In this document: positions 1-9,207 of the stretch, piece by piece
Numbering within the stretch: the first letter of the stretch is position 1
How the letters are laid out: each line of letters opens with the position of its first letter
Source of the DNA: Bradyrhizobium barranii subsp. barranii
GTDB taxonomy: Bacteria; Pseudomonadota; Alphaproteobacteria; Rhizobiales; Xanthobacteraceae
Reading direction: 5' to 3'
NCBI RefSeq assembly: GCF_017565645.3
Contig: NZ_CP086136.1
Location: 1,812,001-1,876,000 of the forward strand
DNA length: 64,000 nucleotides
Position numbers and translations under genes: made by a program
Notes under the pieces: model-generated
What the model saw: the letters and a program-made list of their open reading frames with translations, nothing else
Told to the model about the DNA's origin: nothing
Databases searched by the model: none

Positions 1-18
1 ACACGACCCGAGGGAAAG

Positions 19-858
19 ATGACCGCGCCCAGGACTCCCGCAGCCTGTTTGATCGGATGGCCGGCCGCGCATTCGCGCTCGCCGCTGATCCATCGTTACT
101 GGCTGCGCACGCTCGGGATCGAGGGAGGCTACGTCATCGAGGCGGTCCCGCCCGAGGATCTGCGCGACTTCGTGCTGCGGCTGTCGCTGCGCGGCTTCGT
201 CGGCGCCAACGTCACCATCCCGCACAAGGAAGACGTGCTGGCGCTGTCCACGCCCGATGCGCGCGCCAGGGCCGTCGGCGCTGCGAACACGCTGTGGTTT
301 GCCGACGGCGAGCTGCGCTCGACCAATACCGATGTCGAAGGCTTCATCGGCAATCTCGATGCCGGAGCGGCCGGTTGGGACAGCGCGGAAGAGGCATTGG
401 TGCTCGGGGCCGGCGGTTCCTCGCGCGCGGTCGTGTTCGGCCTGCTCGAACGCGGCATCAAGCGCATCCACCTCGCCAACCGGACCATCGCGCGCGCCGA
501 GACGCTGGCAGAGCAATTCGGGCCGAACGTGCATCCGATTCCCTGGGACGGCATCAACGACGTGCTGCCGCGCGCAAGACTTCTCGTCAACACGACCTCG
601 CTCGGCATGCACGGCCAGCCTTCACTCGATGTCGATGTGGCGCGCCTGCCGGACGGGGCGGTCGTCGCCGACCTCGTCTACGTTCCCCTGGTGACGCCGC
701 TGCTGGCGGCTGCGAAGGCGCGCGGCCTGAACACCGCCGACGGTCTCGGCATGCTCCTGCATCAGGCGGTGCGCGGCTTCGAGCTGTGGTTCGGCCAAAG
801 GCCTGCTGTCACGGCCGAGCTGCGCGCGCTGGTCGAGGCCGATCTCACAAAGACTTGA
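19..858 (+). CDS. aroE: Shikimate dehydrogenase
   Basis: This 279-residue protein is a shikimate dehydrogenase, the NADPH-dependent enzyme that reduces 3-dehydroshikimate to shikimate in the cytoplasmic aromatic amino acid pathway. The N-terminal substrate domain carries the catalytic lysine in NVTIPHK (K70) and the paired aspartate in STNTD (D105). A Rossmann nucleotide loop follows at GAGGSSRA (130-137), and the C-terminal GLGMLLHQA motif closes the active site. The length is typical of AroE. The start ATG lies 5 to 10 bases after a GGGAAAG ribosome site. The next gene begins 67 bases downstream. Confidence 0.93.
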   Translation: MTAPRTPAACLIGWPAAHSRSPLIHRYWLRTLGIEGGYVIEAVPPEDLRDFVLRLSLRGFVGANVTIPHKEDVLALSTPDARARAVGAANTLWFADGELRSTNTDVEGFIGNLDAGAAGWDSAEEALVLGAGGSSRAVVFGLLERGIKRIHLANRTIARAETLAEQFGPNVHPIPWDGINDVLPRARLLVNTTSLGMHGQPSLDVDVARLPDGAVVADLVYVPLVTPLLAAAKARGLNTADGLGMLLHQAVRGFELWFGQRPAVTAELRALVEADLTKT

Positions 859-925
859 AAGGATAACGGCGAATAGCACCCCACCTCCGGAGTTCTATCC
901 CCGTGGGGACAATCCGGAGACCGTC

Positions 926-1552
926 ATGCCTATTCAACGTGCAACTTTCACACGTCCGCTCATCGCCGTCGCGATGGTGGCCGCTTCCACCCTCTATGCC
1001 GTCGCGCAGAGGGCGCCGGTGCCGACGCGCGTGCGCGGCACGATCGAGAGCGTCAATGGCGACACCATGCAGGTCAAGTCGCGCAGCGGCGAGGACGTCA
1101 AGCTTCGCATCGCCCCTAACGTGAACGTGTCGGGCGTTACCAAAATTTCACTCGCCGACATCAAGGTCGGCTCCTTCGTCGGCGCCACCACGGTGCCGGG
1201 TCCGGACGGCGGCCAGAACGCGGTCGAGGTCCACGTGTTTCCGGAGAGCATGCGCGGCACCGGCGAGGGCTCGCGGCCCTATGACCTCAAGCCGAACTCC
1301 ACCATGACCAACGCCACGGTGTCGGAGAGCGTGGTCGGCAATGACGGCCATACGCTGCTGGTGAAGTACAAGGACGGCGAGAAGAAGGTGTTCGTCGCCG
1401 ACAACACGCCGGTCGTGACCTTCGTGCCCGGCGACAAATCCGAGCTGAAGGCCGGCGCAAAAGTCGTCGCCTTCATGAAGCAGCTGCCGGACGGCTCGTT
1501 TGAAACCAACCGCGTCAGTGTCGGCCTCGACGGCCTGACACCACCGATGTGA
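926..1552 (+). CDS. Exported beta-rich hypothetical protein, first of a tandem pair
   Basis: This 208-residue protein has an N-terminal signal peptide (charged start, a hydrophobic stretch, then cleavage near AVAQR). The mature part begins with VRGTIESVNGDTMQVKSRSG, the pattern of small OB-like or DUF5666-type beta domains in which short strands alternate with glycines. No catalytic motif is visible. The next gene encodes a close paralogue in the same order, and the two stop/start regions overlap in one ribosome-site context (TGATGGAG), so they are probably cotranscribed. The function is unknown; a periplasmic binding or structural role is only a guess. Confidence 0.8.
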   Translation: MPIQRATFTRPLIAVAMVAASTLYAVAQRAPVPTRVRGTIESVNGDTMQVKSRSGEDVKLRIAPNVNVSGVTKISLADIKVGSFVGATTVPGPDGGQNAVEVHVFPESMRGTGEGSRPYDLKPNSTMTNATVSESVVGNDGHTLLVKYKDGEKKVFVADNTPVVTFVPGDKSELKAGAKVVAFMKQLPDGSFETNRVSVGLDGLTPPM

Positions 1553-1566
1553 TGGAGAATCGCAAC

Positions 1567-2250
1567 ATGTCGAAATCAAGCTGGATGCCGCGCCTGTTCG
1601 TAGCGGCGTTCGTCGTCACTTCCGTGTTCTCCGCCTCGGCGCAGCAGTCGCCGACGGTCCGCATCCGCGGCACCATCGAGAGCGTCGACGGCAACACCCT
1701 CGGCATCAAGACGCGCGAAGGCAGCGACGTGAAGGTGCGCATGACCGACAACGTCGCGGTCTTCGCCGTGGTCAAGACGTCGCTCGCGGAGATCAAGGAA
1801 GGCTCCTATATCGGCGTCACCGGCATGCCCCAGCCCGACGGCACGCAGAAGGCGATCGCGGTGCACATCTTCCCGGAAAACCAGCGCGGCGCGGCCGAAG
1901 GTTTTCGTCCCTGGGATGCGCGCGCCAACTCGACCATGACCAACGCGACCGTGGCGCAGACGGTGGAAGGCACCGACGGCCAGAACATCACCGTCAAGTA
2001 CAAGGACGGCGAGAAGAAAGTGGTGGTGCCGCCGGATACGCCGATCGTCACCTTCGTCGCCAGCGACAAATCCGAGATCAAGCCCGGCGCCAAGCTGATC
2101 ATCTTCGGCGCGGCGAAGAAGGAGGACGGCTCGCTCGAGGCCAACCGGGTCAATGTCGGCAGGGATGGGATTACGCCGCCGATGTGGGGCGGAAGCTGCC
2201 GCCACAAATTCGCTGTCGTCCCGGCGAACGCCGGGACCCATACCGCGTGA
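1567..2250 (+). CDS. Exported beta-rich hypothetical protein, second of a tandem pair
   Basis: This is a paralogue of the preceding gene, sharing RGTIESVDGNT, the NSTMTNATV block, KYKDGEKKVVV and the final DGITPPM. I chose the ATG at 1567 because GGAG lies nine bases upstream and because it gives a clean signal peptide (hydrophobic stretch ending SASAQQ); a longer reading from 1549 adds only MMENRN. The first paralogue stops right after TPPM, whereas this one runs on for about 21 more residues that are encoded by a palindromic intergenic repeat. That tail is probably recent and dispensable. The function is unknown. Confidence 0.78.
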   Translation: MSKSSWMPRLFVAAFVVTSVFSASAQQSPTVRIRGTIESVDGNTLGIKTREGSDVKVRMTDNVAVFAVVKTSLAEIKEGSYIGVTGMPQPDGTQKAIAVHIFPENQRGAAEGFRPWDARANSTMTNATVAQTVEGTDGQNITVKYKDGEKKVVVPPDTPIVTFVASDKSEIKPGAKLIIFGAAKKEDGSLEANRVNVGRDGITPPMWGGSCRHKFAVVPANAGTHTA

Positions 2251-2474
2251 TCTATCGCTGGGCAGAGGTATCAGTACCGCGCGAAGACTGAATAACCACC
2301 AGTCTTCGCCAAAGCACTCCCTGTGGTTATGGGTCCCGGATCTGCGCTTCGCTTGTCCGGGACGACGGCGGCGCTTGAGGCTGCGGAATCGTAGGGTGGG
2401 CAAAGGCGCGCTGGCGCCGTGCCCACGACGTTCTAACGAATGCGACGGAAATGGTGGGCACGCTTCGCTTCGCC
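2213..2474. repeat. Two palindromic intergenic repeat elements
   Basis: The first element (about 2213-2375) has mirrored ends: TCGTCCCGGCGAACGCCGGGA on the left, and a GGGTCCCGGATC block with TGTCCGGGACGACG on the right. The second (about 2390-2474) is built from GTGGGCA / TGCCCAC arms. Both match the style of dispersed repeats common in Bradyrhizobium and Rhodopseudomonas. The left arm supplies the stop codon and C-terminal codons of the preceding gene. The second may form the shared terminator of the convergent genes. Confidence 0.7.
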
Positions 2475-3611
2475 TCACACCGCAATGATGTGATCGTCGA
2501 TCTCGTCGATCCTGTTGACGCCGCACAGGCCCATGGTCGTGAGCAGCTCTTTCTGGATGATGTCGATCGCCTTGGCGACGCCGGCCTGGCCGCCGGCACC
2601 GAGGCCATGGGCGTAGGCGCGGCCGATCATGCAGGACTTTGCGCCGAGCGCGAGCGCGCGCATCACGTCCTGGCCGGAGCGGACGCCGCCGTCGAACATG
2701 ATCTCCATCTGCGAGCCGACCGCGTCGACGATCTCCGGCAGCGCCTCGATCGAGGACGGTGCGCCGTCGAGCTGACGGCCGCCATGGTTGGAGACGACCA
2801 GCGCCTGCGCGCCGGTCTTCGCGGCGAGCTCGGCGTCCTCGACGTCGAGGATGCCCTTCAGGATCAGCTTGCCCGGCCAGATGCTGCGGATCCACTCGAT
2901 GTCATTCCAGTTCAGCGAGGTGTCGAACTGCGAGTTGATCCAGGTCGAGAGCGACGTAATGTCGTCGCTGACCTTCAGATGACCGGCGAGATTGCCGAAG
3001 GTGCGGCGCTTGCCCTGCAGCACGCCCGACACCCAGGCCGGCTTGGTGGCGAAATCGATCAGCTTCGACAGCGACCATTCCGGCGGCACCGTCATGCCGT
3101 TCTTGATGTCCTGGTGGCGCTGGCCGATCACCTGGAGATCGACGGTCAGCACGAGCGCGCTGCATTTCGCCGCCATCGCGCGCTGGATCAATTCCTTGAT
3201 GAAGCCGCGGTCCTTCATCACGTAGAGCTGGAACCAGAACGGCTTCTCGACATTGGCGGCGATGTCCTCGATCGAGCAGATCGACATCGTCGACTGCGTG
3301 AACGGGATGCCGGCGGCCTGCGCGGCGCGACAGGCGTGAATCTCGCCGTCGCCATGCTGCATGCCCAGGAGGCCGACGGGCGCCAATATCAACGGCATGG
3401 TCGAGGACTCGCCGAGGATCATGGTCGAGGTGTCGCGCCTGGAGACGTCGACCAGGACGCGCTGGCGGAACTTGATCGCCTGCATGTCCTCGCGGTTGGC
3501 GCGCAGCGTTTCCTCGGCATAGGAGCCGCGGTCGCAATAGTCGAAGAACGCCTTCGGCACGCGGCGCTGATGCAGCGTGCGAAGATCGTCGATACAGGTG
3601 ATGTGCTTCAT
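2475..3611 (-). CDS. lldD: FMN-dependent L-lactate dehydrogenase / alpha-hydroxy-acid oxidase
   Basis: This 378-residue TIM-barrel flavoprotein oxidises L-lactate (or a related 2-hydroxy acid) with FMN, passing electrons to the quinone pool at the inner membrane. The catalytic signature SNHGGRQLDG places the active-site histidine at about residue 276 and the substrate arginine at 279. The FMN motifs LAPVGLLGMQHGDGE and LVLTVDLQVIGQR are present. Length and start agree with LldD. A GGGGAAAC ribosome site precedes the ATG. A four-copy 14-bp tandem repeat sits just upstream (3629-3684). A related hydroxy-acid substrate cannot be excluded. Confidence 0.88.
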   Translation of the reverse strand: MKHITCIDDLRTLHQRRVPKAFFDYCDRGSYAEETLRANREDMQAIKFRQRVLVDVSRRDTSTMILGESSTMPLILAPVGLLGMQHGDGEIHACRAAQAAGIPFTQSTMSICSIEDIAANVEKPFWFQLYVMKDRGFIKELIQRAMAAKCSALVLTVDLQVIGQRHQDIKNGMTVPPEWSLSKLIDFATKPAWVSGVLQGKRRTFGNLAGHLKVSDDITSLSTWINSQFDTSLNWNDIEWIRSIWPGKLILKGILDVEDAELAAKTGAQALVVSNHGGRQLDGAPSSIEALPEIVDAVGSQMEIMFDGGVRSGQDVMRALALGAKSCMIGRAYAHGLGAGGQAGVAKAIDIIQKELLTTMGLCGVNRIDEIDDHIIAV

Positions 3612-3628
3612 GAACGTTTCCCCGGCCC

Positions 3629-3684
3629 GTCTTGCATCAGAAGTCTTGCTTCAGAAGTCTTGCTTCAGAAGTCTTGCATCGGAA
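3629..3684. repeat. Four tandem 14-bp repeats before lldD
   Basis: Four head-to-tail copies of a 14-base unit (plus strand GTCTTGCWTCAGAA, last copy GGAA) start at 3629, 3643, 3657 and 3671. They end 17 bases before the lldD start codon, so they lie in its leader or promoter. Confidence 0.9.
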
Positions 3685-3702
3685 GATCGAGGGGTCATCT
3701 AG

Positions 3703-3912
<210 letters not shown>

Positions 3913-4130
3913 GGGCGGGTTCCGCTCCGTTCCGCCCTGTCGGCCGGAAATATAGTGCTAACAACAAGTTACCGGGGCGCCTTGGGCCCGGTCCCGTAAT
4001 GATTAATCACATTTTTTGAAGCCAAGTTGGCCGCGAAGGCATTATAACGTCTCAGCAAATCAGGGATGCGGGTCCCTTTCGGGCATCCCGTAGTTGTAGA
4101 GGGGTCCCTGGTTGTTGCGTGGGGGACGAT

Positions 4131-5474
4131 ATGAGCCGCAAATATTTCGGGACGGACGGGATCCGGGGCCGCGCCAACGGACTGATCACGCCGGAGCTCG
4201 CGCTCAAGGTCGGCCAGGCCGCAGGCCTTGCGTTTCAGCGTGGTGACCATCGCCACCGGGTCGTGATCGGCAAGGACACGCGTCTGTCCGGCTACATGAT
4301 CGAATATGCGATGGTCGCGGGTTTTACCTCGGTCGGCATGGACGTGCTGCTGGTCGGCCCGATGCCGACGCCGGCGGTGGCGATGCTGACCAAGTCGATG
4401 CGCGCCGATCTCGGCGTGATGATCTCGGCCTCGCACAATCTGTTCGAGGACAACGGCATCAAGCTGTTCGGCCCGCAGGGCTTCAAGCTCTCCGACGACG
4501 TCGAGAAGCAGATCGAGCAGCTGCTCGACGAATCCCTCGACAAGCGGCTCGCTCAGAGCGCGAGCCTCGGCCGCGCCCGCCGTATCGACGGCGTGCATGA
4601 CCGCTACATCGAATTCGCCAAGCGCACGCTGCCGCGCGATCTCTCGCTCGACGGCCTGCGCGTCGTGGTCGATTGCGCCAACGGCGCCGCTTACAGGGTG
4701 GTGCCGGAAGCGCTGTGGGAATTGGGCGCCGACGTCGTGCCGATCGGCGTCGAGCCCGACGGTTTCAACATCAACAAGGAATGCGGCTCGACCTCGCCGG
4801 AAACGCTGTCGAAGAAGGTGCGCGAGATGCGCGCCGACATCGGCATCGCGCTCGATGGCGACGCCGATCGCGTCATCCTGGTCGACGAGCGCGGCCACAC
4901 CGTCGACGGCGACCAGCTGCTCGCGGTGATCGCGCAGAGCTGGAAGGAAGACGGCCGGCTGTCGCGGCCGGGCATCGTCGCCACCGTGATGTCCAATCTC
5001 GGCCTCGAACGCTTCCTCAAGGGGCAGGGGCTCGATCTCGTGCGCACGCCGGTCGGCGACCGCTACGTGCTCGAGCAGATGCTGAAAGGCGGCTACAATC
5101 TCGGCGGCGAGCAGTCCGGCCACATCATCCTGTCCGACTATGCCACCACCGGCGACGGCTTCGTTGCGGCGCTGCAGGTGCTGGCCGTGGTACAGAAGCT
5201 GCGCCGGCCGGTGTCGGAGGTCTGCCACCGTTTCGACCCGCTGCCGCAGATCCTGAAGAACGTCCGCTACAAGAGCGGCAAGCCGCTCGAGGATTCCGAC
5301 GTCAAATCGGCGATCTCCGACGGCGAGAAGCGGCTCAACGGCCACGGCCGCCTTCTGATCCGCTCGTCCGGCACCGAGCCCGTGATCCGCGTCATGGGCG
5401 AGGGCGAGGACCGCCTTCTGGTCGAGGACGTCGTCGACACCATCGTCTCCGCGCTCGGACAGGCGGCGGCCTGA
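4131..5474 (+). CDS. glmM: Phosphoglucosamine mutase
   Basis: This 447-residue enzyme converts glucosamine-6-phosphate to glucosamine-1-phosphate, feeding UDP-GlcNAc for peptidoglycan and lipopolysaccharide. The phosphorylated active-site serine lies in ISASHN (S101), the magnesium loop is DGDADR, the sugar-binding loop is GGEQSGH and the phosphate-binding loop is [11 protein letters not shown]; these are the four standard landmarks of the family. I prefer the ATG at 4131 over a GTG at 4119 because GGGGGA lies directly between them as a ribosome site and [10 protein letters not shown] is the usual N-terminus. Confidence 0.95.
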   Translation: MSRKYFGTDGIRGRANGLITPELALKVGQAAGLAFQRGDHRHRVVIGKDTRLSGYMIEYAMVAGFTSVGMDVLLVGPMPTPAVAMLTKSMRADLGVMISASHNLFEDNGIKLFGPQGFKLSDDVEKQIEQLLDESLDKRLAQSASLGRARRIDGVHDRYIEFAKRTLPRDLSLDGLRVVVDCANGAAYRVVPEALWELGADVVPIGVEPDGFNINKECGSTSPETLSKKVREMRADIGIALDGDADRVILVDERGHTVDGDQLLAVIAQSWKEDGRLSRPGIVATVMSNLGLERFLKGQGLDLVRTPVGDRYVLEQMLKGGYNLGGEQSGHIILSDYATTGDGFVAALQVLAVVQKLRRPVSEVCHRFDPLPQILKNVRYKSGKPLEDSDVKSAISDGEKRLNGHGRLLIRSSGTEPVIRVMGEGEDRLLVEDVVDTIVSALGQAAA

Positions 5475-5500
5475 GGCGCATCGCTACGCGAAGCACGATC

Positions 5501-5585
5501 GTAGCCGGATGGAGCGCAGCGAAATCCGGGGATCGAGCCGGCGGACATAGACGTCCCGGATTACGCTTCGCTCCATCCGGGCTAC
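5501..5585. repeat. Palindromic intergenic repeat
   Basis: The arms GTAGCCGGATGGAGC and GCTCCATCCGGGCTAC face each other across about 55 bases. The element follows glmM and may act as its transcription end. A related element lies at 16917-16982. The remaining bases up to 5770 show nothing else. Confidence 0.75.
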
Positions 5586-5770
5586 GAAATCCCCGGACCC
5601 TCATGGTGAGGAGCCCGCCAACGGCGGGCGTCTCGAACCATGCAGGCCGTGTCGCCTCGCGGTGAAACCGGCACGTGCATTCCAGCCATCGACGATTGGC
5701 GGTGGATCGGCCGCAGCCGGCATCGTAGTTAGGCGGTGCGGCAATCTGCCGTGCCCGCCAGGATGCTCCA

Positions 5771-7021
5771 TTGAACAAGCCTGTCGTCGTCTCCGAGGAA
5801 ACGCTGACCGAGCCGGTCGTCGTCAGCGACGTGGCGCCGGCCGCCCGGGCTGCCGCAGGGCCGGCCTATGGCGTGCTCGCCGGCATCAGCTTCTCGCACT
5901 TCCTCAACGACACCATGCAGTCGCTGATCGCCTCGGTGTATCCGATCCTGAAGGACACCTACGCGCTCGACTTCGCGCAGATCGGCATGATCACGCTGGC
6001 CTTCCAGTTCACGGCCTCGCTGCTCCAGCCGGTGGTCGGCCATTACACCGACAAGAAGGCGCAGCCCTATTCGCTGTCGATCGGCATGGCCTCGACCTTC
6101 TTCGGCCTGCTGCTGCTCAGCGCCGCGCACCAATATCTCGTCATCCTGATTGCTGCCGCGCTGGTCGGCCTCGGCTCGGCGGTGTTTCATCCTGAATCCG
6201 CGCGCATCGCGCGGCTCGCCTCCGGCGGTCGCTACGGTTTTGCGCAATCGGTGTTCCAGCTCGGCGGCAGCTTCGGCACGTCGATGGGGCCGGTGCTGGC
6301 GGCGCTGATCGTGGTGCCTTTCGGGCAGGGCAGCATCGCATGGTTCTCCTCGATCGCGTTCCTCGCGATCCTCATCCTCTGGCGCATCGGCCGCTGGTAC
6401 GAGCCGCAGATCAAGGCGAAGAAGACGGCGACGGTTCAGGCCCATCCCGACGCGCCGAGCTCGCGCCGCGTCGCGGTCGCGCTTGCGGTGCTGGTGGCGC
6501 TCTTGTTCTCGAAGCAGCTCTACGTCTCGAGCCTGTCGAGCTACTACATCTTCTATCTGATCGATCGCTTCGGCGTGTCGACGCAGGCGGCGCAGATCTA
6601 TCTCTTCATCTTCCTTGCCGCGAATGCGGTCGGCGCGTTCTTCGGCGGTCCGCTCGGCGATCGCTTCGGCCGCAAGATCGTGATCTGGATCTCGATCCTC
6701 GGCGCGCTGCCGTTCACGCTGGCGCTGCCTTATACCGGGCTCTATGCGAGCGCGGTGCTGTCAGTGATCATCGGCCTGATCATCTCCTCGACGACGTCGT
6801 CGATCATCGTGTTCGCGCAGGAGCTGGTGCCGCACCGCTTCGGCATGATCTCGGGCGTGTTCTTCGGCGTTGCCTTCGGCATCGGCGGTCTGGGTGCCGC
6901 CGTGCTCGGCAAGCTCGCCGATCACACCTCGATCGAGTTCGTCTACCAGGTCTGTGCCTGGCTGCCGGCGATCGGCCTGCTTGCGGTGTTCCTGCCCAAG
7001 CTGCCGCGGCACCTGCGTTAA
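5771..7021 (+). CDS. MFS exporter, fosmidomycin-resistance (Fsr) type
   Basis: This 416-residue inner-membrane protein of the major facilitator superfamily has about twelve hydrophobic segments. The first membrane segment GVLAGISFSHFLNDTMQSL and the block VFHPESARIARLASGGRYG with FAQSVFQLGGSFG are characteristic of the Fsr-type exporters. The GDRFGRKIV loop between helices is the typical MFS motif of the second half. The frame opens at TTG 5771, with AGGATG about eight bases upstream; no good in-frame ATG covers the conserved N-terminus. The substrate is not certain; members export fosmidomycin and related small molecules. Confidence 0.82.
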   Translation: MNKPVVVSEETLTEPVVVSDVAPAARAAAGPAYGVLAGISFSHFLNDTMQSLIASVYPILKDTYALDFAQIGMITLAFQFTASLLQPVVGHYTDKKAQPYSLSIGMASTFFGLLLLSAAHQYLVILIAAALVGLGSAVFHPESARIARLASGGRYGFAQSVFQLGGSFGTSMGPVLAALIVVPFGQGSIAWFSSIAFLAILILWRIGRWYEPQIKAKKTATVQAHPDAPSSRRVAVALAVLVALLFSKQLYVSSLSSYYIFYLIDRFGVSTQAAQIYLFIFLAANAVGAFFGGPLGDRFGRKIVIWISILGALPFTLALPYTGLYASAVLSVIIGLIISSTTSSIIVFAQELVPHRFGMISGVFFGVAFGIGGLGAAVLGKLADHTSIEFVYQVCAWLPAIGLLAVFLPKLPRHLR

Positions 7022-7150
7022 CAAATCCTGTTTCGCTGCATTGCGGCTTCATCAATCGTTAGCAATTGGCGCGCCGGGGCGCCGCATTTTTGCAACGCTT
7101 CTGCCGCATGCGCGCGAGTGGTGAGAAAAAATCAACCTTAAAAATTAGGG

Positions 7151-7165
7151 TTAAGTGGCGCTTAA
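7151..7165 (+). promoter_or_regulatory. CtrA-type binding site
   Basis: The sequence TTAA-GTGGCGC-TTAA is an exact TTAA-N7-TTAA box, the full consensus of the alphaproteobacterial cell-cycle regulator CtrA. It lies 86 bases before the start codon of the outer-membrane protein gene at 7251. Binding itself is inferred. Confidence 0.55.
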
Positions 7166-7250
7166 ACATTTGGTGCCATCGTCCTCCCGTGAGTTTCCAG
7201 AACGTGGGGCGTCAGCATTTTGCCTCACCGGCCATAAGGACGAAGCCAAA

Positions 7251-8087
7251 ATGCGTAGCGTTAAGTCTCTCCTTGCCGCAGGTGCGGCGACCCTCATCTC
7301 TTCGATGGCGTTCGCCGCCGATATGCCGATCGCCGCTCCGCCTCCCATGTACGCGCCGCCGGCTCCGCCCGCCGACTTCGGCGGCTGGTATCTCCGCGGC
7401 GACATCGGCATGACCAACCAGAGCGCCAAGCGGATCGACAGCGCGACCGCGCAGACGTTCCCGACCCAGACCGTGGGCCTCGGCTTCGACAGCTCGCCGC
7501 TGTTCGACCTCGGCGTTGGTTATCGCTTCAACGACTGGTTCCGCACCGACGTGATCGGCCAGTATCGCGGCAAGGCCAATCTGCACGGTTCGGACAATGT
7601 CACGCTCAGCGCGACCGACTTCGAAGCCAACAACTACTCCGGCAGCAAGTCCGAGTGGGTCGTCATGGCCAACGCCTATGTCGATCTCGGCACCTGGTGG
7701 TGCATCACCCCGTTCATCGGCGCCGGTGTCGGCGGTTCCTACAACAAGCTCAGCGGCTTCCGTGACGACGGCACCCGGATCAATCCCGGCGGGCTCTCCA
7801 ACAGCGTGACCTACTTCGCCGACAACGGTAAGTGGAATTTCGCCTGGGCCGCCCATGCTGGTCTCGCCTACAAGGTCAGCCCCGGCCTCACCGTCGAACT
7901 CGCCTACAGCTACATGGATCTCGGCGACGCCAATCCCGGCAACTTCCGCGCCTACGACAACAGCATCTCGGGCTCGTCCACGATCAAGGTCAAGGACATC
8001 ACCTCGCATGACGTGAAGCTCGGCGTGCGTTGGGACCTGAGCAGCCCGCCGGCCTACATGCCGCCGCCGCTCATCACCAAGGGCTGA
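7251..8087 (+). CDS. Outer-membrane beta-barrel protein (Omp25/RopB type)
   Basis: This 278-residue protein starts with a signal peptide ending SSMAFAAD, then a proline-rich spacer (PPPMYAPPAPP) and the entry motif FGGWYLRGDIGM of short alphaproteobacterial beta-barrels. Alternating aromatic strands follow, and the last strand KLGVRWDL is the usual C-terminal barrel strand. The ATG at 7251 was chosen for AAGGA ten bases upstream and the clean signal peptide. A CtrA-type site upstream suggests cell-cycle control. It is followed by a strong terminator and then a second barrel gene. Confidence 0.85.
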   Translation: MRSVKSLLAAGAATLISSMAFAADMPIAAPPPMYAPPAPPADFGGWYLRGDIGMTNQSAKRIDSATAQTFPTQTVGLGFDSSPLFDLGVGYRFNDWFRTDVIGQYRGKANLHGSDNVTLSATDFEANNYSGSKSEWVVMANAYVDLGTWWCITPFIGAGVGGSYNKLSGFRDDGTRINPGGLSNSVTYFADNGKWNFAWAAHAGLAYKVSPGLTVELAYSYMDLGDANPGNFRAYDNSISGSSTIKVKDITSHDVKLGVRWDLSSPPAYMPPPLITKG

Positions 8088-8115
8088 TCGTCAGCCTCAT
8101 CGCTTAACGTCTCTT

Positions 8116-8145
8116 AACGGCGCGGGATCATCCCGCGCCGTTTTG
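8116..8145 (+). terminator. Rho-independent terminator
   Basis: GGCGCGGGA-TCA-TCCCGCGCC forms a perfect hairpin followed by GTTTTG. It terminates the outer-membrane protein gene that ends at 8087. Confidence 0.85.
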
Positions 8146-8254
8146 CTTTGCATATTTTTCATGGCGAGCGGCGACGAAAACGTCAGACGCAACCATTGGT
8201 TAAGGTTAACAGGCGATGATCATCGCAACAGTTCGAGTTCGATGGAGCGTTGTG

Positions 8255-9136
8255 ATGCGTGGGCTGATGTTGTTGGCGGCGGCGATGTTGGGGACGGTGT
8301 CTGCTGCGCACGCGGCCGATCTCTCCGATCTTCCCATCTTGCGCGGCAGCTTCACCGACGGCCTGTCGAAGTCATCCCATAATTGGGACGGCTTCTATGT
8401 CGGCGGCCAGTTCGGCTTTGCCACGACCGACATCGACTTCAGTCACGCCCCGAAGTCGATGACCGATTTCATGCTTCGCAACAGCATCCTGCAGGCGCCG
8501 GTCGGCGGTTGGTCGCTGCTGCCGAAAAACCACGTACAGTCGACGGGGTTCGGCGCCTATGTGGGCAAGAACTGGCAGCTCTACGACGCCGTGATGGGCG
8601 TCGAAGCCAATTACAGCTACATGAGCAGCATATCGAGCACGGCCAGCGACTCCATGGGCCGAATACTTCCCGGCGAAACGGGTCCCGCGGGCCATACCTA
8701 CACTTACAACACCTCGCTCGGTGGCGGTGCTTCATTGAAGCTCAAGGATTATGCGACTTTCCGGGGTCGGGTCGGCTGGGACGGCGGCGACTTCATGCCG
8801 TATGGTTTCGCCGGGCTGGCGGTCGGGCGCGCTGAAGTCTCGCGATTTGCGACCGTGAGTTGGCAGAAATACGACGACTTCGACGAGGCTGTGGTCAGCG
8901 GCGGCGTGACTACGACGGTTCATCGCCATCTTCCCGCCGGTTCAGCCACACTGTCCAGCACCGAGCAGCGCACCAACAGCTTTATGTACGGATGGACGGC
9001 CGGCATCGGCGTCGAATACGCGATCTGCGGCAACTTCCTCATTCGCGGTGAATGGGAGCATGTCGGCTTCTCAAACGTGAAGGACATTACTGTCGGCCTG
9101 AACAACTTCCGCGTCGGCGCCGGCTACCAGTTCTAG
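8255..9136 (+). CDS. Outer-membrane beta-barrel protein
   Basis: This 293-residue protein has a signal peptide (MRGLMLLAAAML to AHAAD) and a mature part beginning WDGFYVGGQFGFA, the typical first strand of the Omp25/opacity family. It ends NNFRVGAGYQF, with the C-terminal aromatic expected of an outer-membrane barrel. The ATG at 8255 follows GGAG by eight bases; a longer reading from 8216 would break the signal peptide. It is distantly related to the barrel encoded upstream. A porin-like or surface-structure role is likely but not proven. Confidence 0.82.
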   Translation: MRGLMLLAAAMLGTVSAAHAADLSDLPILRGSFTDGLSKSSHNWDGFYVGGQFGFATTDIDFSHAPKSMTDFMLRNSILQAPVGGWSLLPKNHVQSTGFGAYVGKNWQLYDAVMGVEANYSYMSSISSTASDSMGRILPGETGPAGHTYTYNTSLGGGASLKLKDYATFRGRVGWDGGDFMPYGFAGLAVGRAEVSRFATVSWQKYDDFDEAVVSGGVTTTVHRHLPAGSATLSSTEQRTNSFMYGWTAGIGVEYAICGNFLIRGEWEHVGFSNVKDITVGLNNFRVGAGYQF

Positions 9137-9207
9137 ACGCGCCGATGCAGCCGGTTGACAGGGCGGCGGCGTCCTGATGCTCTGTCGCTAGACGCGGAGC
9201 GGCAGCG

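Noticed and set aside
8104..8117. A second CtrA-like box TTAA-N6-TTAA
   Set aside because: The spacer is six, not seven, and it sits at the base of a terminator.
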